Positions 22,012-34,000 of a stretch of DNA of 64,000 nucleotides are shown in pieces. A program made the translations under genes and the position numbers. The notes beneath the pieces were generated by a model. It was not told the origin of the DNA and made no database searches. It worked only from the letters and a program-made list of their open reading frames with translations. The stretch lies in NCBI GenBank assembly GCA_951217055.1, contig OX578276.1:66019144-66083143 (forward strand), read 5' to 3'. Position 1 is the stretch's first letter; every line of letters starts with the position of its first letter. Origin of the DNA: Gerris lacustris. Lineage: Eukaryota; Arthropoda; Insecta; Hemiptera; Gerridae.

Positions 22012-25000
22012 ATTTGTATTATCTAAAATATGCACCAACTATAGAAAATACTTTACAAATACTACAAATATCGTAAGAACTATTTCTATAAAAGAGATAA
22101 AAAATGAGATATATGATATTTCTGTCTATAGGCTGTAATTGTGTTAATTATTGAGTCTCTATCAAGGACAATAATAAACACGTGTAAATAGTTATATTAT
22201 CTCTACAAATAATTAATTAATGATTATAATTTACAAATGGAAGAAATGAAAAGATTTGTGCTCAAGGCAGCAGCACAATAGGTTATAAGTTATAACTTTA
22301 TAACTAATAAATTGATATAAATGTTGCTACTAGGAAAAATTAACTATTATAATTTATTGCACATGGATAATTAACAATTAACAGGCTTAATTGTTTATAG
22401 TATATAATACAATATCAAGCTAGACATTCACTCAGCTGACATCTATTGGTTTTATACCCTTAATGTGTAATTAATGCTCAAAATATATTTCATCAAATTG
22501 AAATGTCTAAAAAGGTTTTTTTTTGTCCTCCTTGTGTAAAAGCCATGTTGTGGTTTCTGTGACATAAAGGTTTATGATTTTTTTTTTTATTACTTTGATG
22601 GTGGAAGCTACTTTCTTTAATAGTACATTACCCATCGAGTGCGGAAAGTAGCATTTTGCATGCGAGTGTGGAGTTTGCACCCGAGCGAAAGCGAGGGTAG
22701 TAAAACCACACGAGCAATGCAAAATGCCGTTTTCGCATGAGTTGCGTACCGTACTTTATCTACGATTGTTAGATTTAAATAATAAATACAGAAAAAAATA
22801 AACTTGCTGTATGTAAGTTCGTATCTCTTCTCTTGATAAAGATGGCATTAATCTTGAGTTGTATTTTTTGCCGAATTAATTATTTCTGGAGGAGTATTAT
22901 TCCCTTATTTTCGTCGAAGCCACTTGATTCATTCATTGTTTTTCACTAAAAACTCGATATAATCAGTTACTTTAATAAAAGAATAGCAAATTAGTTTTGT
23001 TAAATGTAAACAAACTCGCTAATCGTGCGTAAAGCTGAAGAATTCCTCTTATTTACCGCGCTAGTGTGGTAAAGAAGAGGAATTCTTCAGAACTATGAGA
23101 CGCGCATGCGCAATGAATACAAGTACGTAAATAATCACTTTCTACGCATCTAAACAGAGATATAATGTTTATATTTCGTATCAATCGTAGATAAAAGAGT
23201 GTATGTATAGGAGATTTGATCATTTAAAACTAGATGGTTTATATTGAGAGATTTGTAAGTCTTGTTGTTCTAAGTGGTCGATTAATTGGAAATGATGTTG
23301 TTTAAGTGGCCTTACCCAGTGGTGTTACCCTTTGTAAAAAAGCTGCAAGCTTTATATACAAATAAACTATTATTATATATTATTATTAAAAGATTTGTAG
23401 TATTTGGATTAAAATCCATAGTCCAGACTGGGAGCATTTTGATGTATGTACATCCTCATCCTAATTAGCTTTGCTTCATGTTTTTTTTGAGCTTTAACTG
23501 ATATAAATGTTAATATAGCTTCTACCAATTCAGTAAGAACATTAAGTAATTTCCTGACTTACTGTTAAGTAAAATATTTCCTTACTTCCTAAACATGAAG
23601 GGTTGTTTCCTTTGCAGATGTAGGAATGACCTAGTAACCACATTTGGAGTATGTTATATGGTGCATGTGCATATGAGAAAGTAAAAGTATGTCTGTTTCT
23701 TAAAAAGAAGTACACTATTCTATTAGTTTGTGTAAATCAGTGATAGTACCAAAAAGAATATTTTCTTTGCAGAATGACCTAGTAACCTAGACAGTGGATG
23801 TTATCAAGGACACACCAACAAATCTCAATAAATGTAGAGAACTGTTTATCCAACCCAATTCCTGTTAGTGTAGTCTTCAGTTGAGTCAGAGATTTATTTA
23901 AATAGGCCAACTTGTGCTGTTCTCTCATGTTATACTAATTTGTTGACTGTTTGTGTCATCCACCATTTGATCTTCTCTATTATAAAAGAGAAATTTCAAT
24001 AATAAATGTGACATTATAACTTCTTTATAAATAATGTATGTATTACATTTTCCATTATTTGTATTTTAATGATGAAATTTATATGTTTATTTGCGACAAC
24101 ATAAAATTAAATGTTTTATTTATGATGTGGCAGTTTTAATCATTTGTTGTTTTTTTTCATTTTAATTAATTAGCTTAAATTTATGTTAAAAGTAGTACAT
24201 ATGCGCCATTCTTAAGACTCTAAAAGATTTTAAATTCAATTTTTAAGTTTTTGGTAGTTTTCATACTACGGATAGTTAAATTTTAATTTAAATCAAATTA
24301 TAATTATTATTAACTACGGGAAACAGACAGTGAAAAATACACTCCTGTGCCGGGATATATAGATATGCCTATCCCGGCACAGGAGTGTATTTTTCACTGT
24401 CTGTTTCCCGTAGTTAATAATAATTATAATTTGATAAAAGATTTTATTATTGACTAATAATATCATTACACTTATTTTTAATGACATTTATTATCAGCTT
24501 GACAAAAGCTAAAAAGATAATAGAAGTAGACATTTAAATAAAAACAATAGGTAAGTGATTTTTTTTTTCTCTTGCCTGGTAAAACTTTTTTTCCTGAATA
24601 ATAATTTCTGGCAGTTTCTCTCTTCAATTTAAACTGATAGAGAGTATAATGTATTTTAGTTTTAACATTTCCTCACTCTCTTCTAGATCCAAGTAAGCAC
24701 GTCATTGTTTTGTAATAGAATCATATATATATTTTATTGCAATGCATCCTTTAAATATTTGTATACTCAATTCAAACTGCTGTTCATTTTTTTCTCATTA
24801 TTCTAACAAATATTTGTTAACAATATATATTTTTCTAATCAATATTTTGATATTTGAAATAGATAATCCTACTATGCCACCAAGAAAATATTTAACTGTG
24901 TGTACTTATGATAGCTATAGTTTCTGGCAGATAGAAAATTGTGATGAGATTAGTCATGTGTGTTTCAATGTTTTTGGAACAAAGTTCCTTATGGCACGTT

Positions 25001-28000
25001 CTGGAGCCCGGGAGTGAATCCGAAAAAAACTATCGTCACAAAACCTATTGTCACGAAATCTACCGATGACGATAACTTGAGTAAAAAGACCGAGTTAGTT
25101 GAAATTTGGTACACATGTTCATTTTACCAATGCCCAGGATGTGTTTGTTGGACAACGTTATCCGCCCAAGCGTTCACCCGCAACACTCGTGTAAACGTAA
25201 CCTTCAAATTTAAAATTAGAATTTTGGATGGGAAAAAATTGTAACTTCATCTATTTAATGAGACAAACAACTTTTTTAAATATTTTTTTTTTATCATCAA
25301 ATTATAATTATTATTTACAACGGGAGACAGGCAGTAGTATGAATACTACCAAAAACTTAAAAATGAATATTTTTTTCAGTAAAACGAACTTCGACACTGC
25401 TATGAAGTGATAAAGATCGCTAAATTTATTAAAGCGGACCTAAACGTTTAAAATAAAGAAAACAACGGTTTTACCGATATCTTACGTTCTAACGTAATGA
25501 TTTTAATAAAACTTCTTACACATTGTCTAAAGTACAATTGAAACAGGGACGTAAAATTTTAACCTGATACAAGCAGTAGTTTTTAAGTAGGGAAGAGATA
25601 TATTTTATAATTATTTAAATTAGTCGGCCAGGTAGGTAGAAAACATTCCTATTTCCTACCAACTACAACCATACTCTTTAACTATAAACTTATCATGATT
25701 AACTTTTTTCTTAATATTCAATACATATTTATTGTAAGACGTTTGCTTTAATGATAAAAATAATGTTTTTCTTTTAATTTTGCCTTAACTCCGCAAGGTA
25801 CAAACAGTGTTACTTTTTATTTTGTCTCTTTTCTAACTTCGCCATGTATAAGTAGTTAGCAACGTATACGTACTTAGCAGTGTGATTTTATAATTCATAT
25901 TTAATGAAAAATGTAAGGAACTTCATTCCTACCGGGTGTCCCATGACACCATATGTATTATTATTAGCTAATACATTTCCAAAATTTGGTACAAATTATC
26001 TATGCTTAATAATTCCGCAGTAAAATATCACCCTAAACAAATAATTTTAAAATTATGCATGATATAACGTAATTATTATTATTATTTTTTTTTTTAATTT
26101 TACAGAGTGAGCTGAGCAGTGGTAGCTCAGGGGAGCCAAATCGAGGAAGTGCTGAATTAGTTCGTAGTAATAGTCAGGAACCTATTAGGAACAACAGTTC
26201 GAAACAAAGTTCTGATAAAAGTGAATCGAGAAGTAAGAAGAAAACACCCTGGTATAGTGCCCTTTATCCTTATCCTACTTATAAATCTAGATGTGAAGAC
26301 TTCAAAAGGATATTTAAAGATGTACCAGCTGAGGAGCGGTTAGTTGTAGGTAAGTGTATTAGTTGCTTAATATTCTTAGTGTTTTTCTATAAATTAAAAA
26401 TGACCCTCTTAATTAAGATTTTTTTTTTTTAATCAAGTTTTTTCTGATTATAACGGAAAATACTAATTTTATTATCAAATTTATATATAGAATTTCTTGG
26501 GTGTATATGTGTAGTCCAGGCAAATTAGTAAAAAAATCAGCAAATGGAGGAAATAATTTATAAAGTTTTGAAACTTAGTGAAAACACTTTTAAGGGGTGT
26601 AGTAGTAAGAAACAGTAAAATTACCCCCTTTTGAGGGGGCGTGTCCCCCCCTCACCCCTCCTTAAAGTCCAAAATTTACTTATTTTTCACTTTTTACCCA
26701 AAACAGTTTATTTTTTGAAGAGAAGTGTTATTACCAAAATTATTCCTCACATAATTCTGCACAAAAAAGGTCCTATGCATGTTTGAAGTGAGACATACAG
26801 TTTTCGAGATATTGTAGTTGGATAGAGATAAAACATATTTTTGCGAACCAAGATATCTAAAAAACAACACTTCCGATTTTAATGAAATTGGGATGGTAGG
26901 TTATACTTAGCCCATTGTTGATCCCATATAAATTTCAACCTTCTGCGCCCATTATTTTATCCTCCACATGCACACAAACATACATTTATTTAGGACTATA
27001 TCTTCAAAAGTACTCAACTGATTATTATGAAATTTGGATGGTTTGTCGAAAGTAGTCCGAAGATATCCCCAAATTAATTTCAACCGTCTGCACTCTTTAC
27101 ATTTTCTAAATTGGTTCCCTTTCTGTCTGTCTGTTGATCACTTTTTTGTCTGCCTGTTATGAATTAAAGCATCAATTTATCAAAATGTAAAGAGCGCAGA
27201 CGGTTGAAATTAATTTGGGGATATCTTCGGACTACTTTCGACAAACCATCCAAATTTCATAATAATCAGTTGAGTACTTTTGAAGATATAGTCCTAAATA
27301 AATGTATGTTTGTGTGCATGTGGAGGATAAAATAACAGGTGCAGAAGGTTGAAACTTATATGAGATCAACAATGGGCTAAGTATAACCTACCATCCTAAT
27401 TTCATTAAAATTGGAAGTGTTTATTTTTGATATCTTGGTTCGCAAAAATACGTTTTATCTCTTTCCAACTACAATATCTCGAAAACGGTAAGTCTCACTT
27501 CAAACATGCATAGGACCTTTTTGTGCAGAATTGTGTGAGGAATAATTTTGGTAATAACACTTCTCTTCAAAAAATAAACCATTTTGGGTAAAAAGTGAAA
27601 AATATGTAAATTTTGGACTTTAAGGAGGGGGGACACGCCCCCTCAAGAGGGGGGAAATTTACTGTTTCTTACTACTAAACCCCTTAAAAGTGTTTTCACT
27701 AAGTTTCAAAACTTTATAAATTATTTCTCCTAGTTGTCTGACACCCTGATAAAACAATAAATAAATATATATAGAATTTCATGAAATTTATGATAAACTA
27801 AAACATTTAACTACATGTTTACCTGTCATAACTGTTTGACATAGCAATATTAAAAAAAAATTTCACCAATACTAATTGTAATATAATTTATCATAAATAT
27901 AATTACTTGTAGTTGTAACAGGTTTTTGTGGCTAAATTAAATTATTATTGAAAATTTTATCAAAAATAACTGTAAAATCATCCTAACTGGTAGAGAATCA

Positions 28001-31000
28001 AACCCTGACCTTGCCATTTTATCAAACTAAAGTTTCCCTGGAAAAGTTAGTCTTTGGTTTGACATTTAGTGGGAAGAGTTTTTCCTTGCTTTTATATTTA
28101 ATCCTACTATACAAAAATATTTAAATATTACTTGATGAACAAACCAATATGGGAAACCTCACGAGGCCCAATTGTTGTTAATGTCTTTATAACTATTATT
28201 TCTTTTAGATTATTCCTGTGCTATTCAAAGGGATATTTTGGTTCATGGAAGACTCTATGTATCACAAAATTATCTCTGCTTTTATGCCAATATCTTCCGT
28301 TGGGAAACTCTGGTAAGTAAATAAATTAAAACATTTAAATGATGTCATTTATTTTTAAATTGTGTAAGCCTCTCTTTAGTGGAAATAAATCATAATACTT
28401 TAATTTATAACTAATGGGTTTTTCATCTCTTATCATCTTAAGTATCGTAATCTAATTGATAATAAATACTAATAATCCGTGGCGCCATAGCTCGAGGAGG
28501 TTAAGGCCTGCCAAAGGCTTTACCCAACTCTTTTTGTATTGGATGATATGGGGTTAGTAGTTCGCTACATCAGCTGTATATATCTTATAATTGCACTTCA
28601 AGTAGCTACCTTTATATCACGATGCTGGATGAAAACAAAATGTTGGGCCCTTTGCTTATATAATAATAATAATAATAATACCATTTTATTGATCATTATT
28701 TACAATTCTTGACGATTATTACTCTTATTACTGTTTTTACAATTTTTGACAATGCTATTACAAACATATGTATACATATACATACTTACACATATCCCTA
28801 TACATTTTACAATAAATCTATATAACAAGATAACATTAACAACTTAAATACTATGTATAAAAATTCAGATACTGTAAAAAATCATAACAACACTATCATG
28901 ACCAAATCAGATTTTCATCTGTGGTTACCATATGGAAGGTTAATTTTGTAGCTAGTTTTGTTTTTGTTTTTTAAATGATGATTGCTTTCCATATTTATTT
29001 TTTTATTTATTACTATTTAATTAAACTGTTTATTTGTTTATTATAATATTTTGAATTATTTTAGAGCCAAACTTCACTATACACTTGAGTCATTCTTCTC
29101 CACTCTTGCCGGTCCCGTGCAACCCTTTGCCACGTTTCTCCTCCGCATGTTTTCTTGAATTCTTCATCCCAGCTTATTCTCGGCCTTCCTCTTCCTCTTC
29201 TTCTTTCTCTCGGATACCATTGAATAATTTTCTTTGTACATCTTCCGTCTGATGTTCTCACAATATGGCCTGTCCAATTCCATTTCCTCTTGCTTATTGT
29301 TATTCCAATATCTTCAATTCCAGTTTTCTCGCTAATCCAATTGTTACTTTTCCTATCTTTCCTTGAAATTTTAAGCATACTTCTCATCATACTTCTTTGC
29401 GCCACCCTCAGTTTATTAATAGTTTCTTTACTTAACACCCATGTTTCACATCCATAAATCATTACCGGCAGCACACACATGTTCCATAGCCTTCTCTTGT
29501 TATCTGCACCTACCTCGGATCTAAATAGACTTCTGTAGCGATTGTAGCTGTTCCATCCCATTGCTATTCTTCTTCCCAAGTCTTTTTCTTCGCAGTTTAC
29601 CTCCTTAGTAATCAGACTGCCTAGATATACATATTCCCCTACTTGCTCCAAATTTCCACATTCATTAGTTTGTATGCCGTCTTGTACGTTTATTGCCATT
29701 ATTTTGCTTTTAGTTCTGTTTATCTCTAAACCTATTCTGTTTGATACCTCTTGTATTTCTTTTATCATTGTCCCTGCTTCGTTCATACTCTTAGCTATGA
29801 TCACTACATCATCTGCAAATTTCAATATGTTTAGCCATTCACCTTCTATTTTGATGCCGTAACCTTCCCAATTTAATTCCGTGCATGCTTCTTCTAGAGC
29901 TGCTATAAAAATCTTCGCTGAAGGGACGTCCCCCTGTCTAATTCCTCTATTAATTTTTACTTTTCTTGTTTCTTCGGCCAAGCTTATTTCCAATTCCGCG
30001 CCTTTATAGATATTCTCAAAAATGTCGACATATTCTTCACTAATATCCGATTCTTTAAGAACTTTCATGATGGCCGATTTATACAGGGTGTCAAATGCTT
30101 TCTTGAAATCTAGAAATACTAATACAAGAGGGAAGTTATATTCATGTGCTTTTCTTATCAGCTGCTTGACCACAAATAAGTTGTCAAGTGTCGAGAAGTC
30201 CTTTCTGAATCCTGTTTGGGAAACATGGAGATTTGCTTCAAGCGGTTTCTCAATTCTTTTCGTTATAATTGACATAAACGTTTTATAGATTACCGGAAGA
30301 ATACACACAGGACGGTAATTCTCTATTTTCATCTTATCTCCTTTTTTAAATAAGAGCAACAACTGTGCTGTTAGCCACTTGTGAGGTACTTTTCTTTCTT
30401 CTAAACATAAATTAAACAATTTGCTCAATGCTTTTACCAGAGTTTCACCCCCTGCTTTCAGTTCCTCATATATAACTCCGTCTTTTGCACCTGCTTTTCT
30501 ATTTTTTGTTTTTCTAATGGCACATGAAATTTCTTCATCCAAAACATGTAACACTATTTTACCTTCCACTTGGTCTTTTCTGCTATTACTTCGATTTTCT
30601 TGAGCTATTATCTCCTTGCTGTTCACTCTTAAAAAAGTATTTTCAATTCCTTCTCTGTGTGTTTCCTTATTCTCTGTTATTTTTTTCTTTAATCTTGCAA
30701 CATCTTTTTCTTGATATGCATATAATTTTTCATAGTATGATTTTATTATTTCAATTATTTCTTCATTTTTACTCTTTGTTTCACCATCTTCTGACTTCAT
30801 AGAATGTATTTTCTTTTTGCCACATTCTTTTGACCTCCAATAGTTCTTCAAACTTCCTCCATTTTGTATAATCTCCTGTAGTTCTTCAATATTTTTATTT
30901 ATACTCCATTCCCTTATTTTATGTCTAATTAGTTTCGATATTTCGGCGAATTCAACTTTATCTTTTTCTTTTCTCTTCAACTTTCTTCTTTTTTCTAATA

Positions 31001-34000
31001 GCTTGTATATTTCTTTCGGCATTTTCTGTTTCTGTGACTGTTTTTCTTTATTCGTTTTTTGAGTAGCATTCTTAATAGCATTTTCTATTCCTTCATTTAT
31101 CAAATCGATGTTTTGCTCATTTATCTCCATCTCCAACTCACTTCTTAGTATATTTTCGAAGTCTTTTGCTTTTAACTGCTCAACATCTATTTTATATTTA
31201 TTTTTGGTTCTTGGCCTCCCCTTTTTATATTTTATATGCTCTACTCTTAAATGTGCTTTCAGAGGTCTGTGGTCACTTCCAGTTGTGTACGTATCTACTG
31301 CTTCAACATCCCTAAAAATTTCTCTTTTGTCGGATAAGAAAAAATCGATTTCATTCCTAGTATTTCCTGATGGGCTAATCCATGTCCATTTTTTCCCGTC
31401 TGGTTTTGCGAAGCAAGTATTCATCACAAACAAATTCCTTCCCTCCGCAAATTCTATTAGCCTTTCTCCTCTGCTGTTTCTTTGTCCATACCCGAATTTA
31501 CCTACTGCTTCACTATTTCCTTCATTTCCAACTTTAGCATTGAAATCTCCCATAATTACGGTGTACTTACATCTATCTTCATCCATGGCCGACTGCAAAC
31601 TATTGTAAAACTCTTCCATTTCTTCTTCTTCTGCTTCTGAAGTCGGGGCATATATCTGAATTACTTTTATTCTTCCTTTATTATCCCCTTGCTTTAAGGA
31701 CCAGATCATTTTTGACACCCGGTGTGAATAAGATTTATAACTATTTATATTTTTTTCCGCTCTCTTGTTTACTATAAATGCTGTTCCGCCTCTACTACCC
31801 TTTCCATTATAATACATCTCCATGTTATTCCCTATATCTATTAGTCCCTCACCATCTCTTCTCACTTCAGACAATCCTATTACATCCCACTTAATTCCCT
31901 CTAACTCGGCTAATAGCTCTATTAATTTTTCCTTTCCTCTCAGTGTTCGACAATTATATGTGTATATTAAAATACTTCTTCCTTTTTGTTTTTCTTTCTC
32001 TTGATCTATATTTCTTTCTTTTCCCTTTGTCTGTAGTTGCTATTCCTGATTTTTCTGCCTTTTCTCCGTTTCTTGTCTGTCCACTGATCTTGTGTACGGT
32101 ATCAATTGTTGCCTAAAAGTCCTTGAATTTTTCGTTACCTGCATCACTCCATCCTTTTCCAGTATTTTTTCGGATCTGGGAGATATTTCTAGGCTTCTTT
32201 TTTGTCTACTTTCAGGTTTTCTACTTTCATCTTTGTCCCTTATAATTAATTTGTCATATTTCATTACGGCAAATTTTCCATCTTGTCTTGCTTTAACTAA
32301 TTCTTCTTGCAATTCTCTTCTCTTTTGCCGTACTTTAGTTGGGAAGTCCTCGGTTATAAATATTTCTGACCCTTTGAGAAATTTTTTCTTACTCAAGATC
32401 TCTAACTTTTTACCCCAAGTGTTTAGCTTCAAGCATATTGGCCTCACCTGCTTATCGAGATATCTTCCAAGTCTCGTTACGTAGTTTATTTGATCCTCGC
32501 TAATCTCCACTTGAATTTGCTCTCCTAGGACATCTCTAACTTTCTTCACTATTTCACTATATGTTTCCCTCTCTCCTTCTTGAATGCCATGAATAATAAT
32601 ATTGTTTCTCCTCTGCTCTCTTTCAATATAGTCTAATCTTATTTCATGTTGGTTGATAATGCTACAATTTAAATTTTGTTGTTTCTTAACTTTATTCAGT
32701 TCTTCAGTGAAACTTTGATGAATGTCCTCTCTTATATCTCTCCGCATTTCCTCTTTGAACAAAGTTAATATTTCTATTAGTCTTTCTTCTTCCATTGTTT
32801 TTCGATGTCTAGTATATTATGTGTCACTAATTTTTGACTGTTATTTCTACTTACTATTTACGTTACACTATCTTGCGGACTCCACACCTTTGTATTTGTA
32901 TGTATTTATTTTTATCTAATTAATGATTAAATTCCTAATTTGAATATTCCTGGTGTTCTTGTGAGAAAGAGTCTAGTTAAAAAAACTGTGGTTCGGCGTT
33001 GTATCGAACCTTACTCAATATTATCCGCTCGGCTATTATACCGGCGTTTAGACCACACGGCTATCCAACTGGTTCTTCAATTGAGCCTCTCAGCTTCTAC
33101 TTGGCCAATACTCAGCAATATATATATATCAGTCTTCCTTGGTTTTCTCGAGTAAAATAACCTGACTTAGGATACTAATTTAATTAATGTACAAAAAGTC
33201 TTTAAAAGCTTGTAAAATGAACTCACTTAACTCCTTCGTATCGTATACACTTGATGTTATTTTCTCTATTTGATAAATTATTTTTCCTCAGGTATTTTTT
33301 TGATACATCTGAACATCTACTATGAAAGTATTTAAAATCTTGATATTTAATGGTCTATGTTAAGGAACGCTCTCAAAACACTCTCACTAATAAACCAACT
33401 CGCACTAAACAATATTCACTAAAAATTCTCACTAAATAGTTTTATTTACTAATTATAAATTTAAAAAAACATTGGAGCACGATCTTCACTGTTTGAGACA
33501 AATGTAACCTCCCTCCCCTTAAGTCCCTTTGCTTAAGTCTGCTATATTGATCCTTGATTTCCTGCTTGAATAGCAATGAGCTATCTTCGACCCTAATTAT
33601 CTTGTGCTATATATTGGAGGGTCTATGAAGGTCAACTTGAGGGAATAATACAATCTGAATTTATGGAATAACTTTACGTAAATTGAAATTACTTTAATAA
33701 CAAAACAGCTTTCAGCTATCAAAACGCTATCATTAGTGCCTATTGCAAAAAAAAGGAGTTACATTTATAATTGATTTAGTTAGAGGCGAGTCTACTTCAT
33801 GTTGATCTCTGACATGAAGTAGGCTCACTTCTCATTAAATCTTTTTATTAACCCTCGGGAACTGTGAGGCCTAAATTTGAGATATAACTGTGAAATTGAG
33901 ATAGATGTGGGTGCGATTGGAAGCTAGGGATTTTTCTAGCTACATTTCTTGCTTTTATCAAGAGAATCAGTCACTGTTTGACATCGTGCGTGATTATACT

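Larger units (their letters stand above)
28661..33165 (-). mobile_element. RTE-like non-LTR retrotransposon (LINE), apparently full coding
   Basis: It lies antisense in Aster intron 4. In its own 5'-3' order: a 5' region (about 33165-32796) with tRNA-like sequence, ORF1 (32795-32040), a single TAG, ORF2 with endonuclease and reverse transcriptase (to 29061), a 3' region of about 380 bp, and a (TTA)n-type tail (28661-28682). Apart from that TAG there are no frameshifts or stops in over 3.7 kb of coding sequence, so the copy is young. The 5' boundary is approximate and no target duplication was found. An ORF1 is unusual for simple RTE elements, so the clade call is tentative. Confidence 0.85.

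Noticed and set aside
21896..22138. Open frame of alternating Tyr and Ile
   Set aside because: Translation of an (AT)n microsatellite.
31108..31608. 166-codon plus-strand open frame
   Set aside because: Antisense shadow of the LINE ORF2; its Phe/Ser/Leu-rich composition reflects the opposite strand.
32092..32484. 130-codon plus-strand open frame
   Set aside because: Antisense shadow of LINE ORF1.
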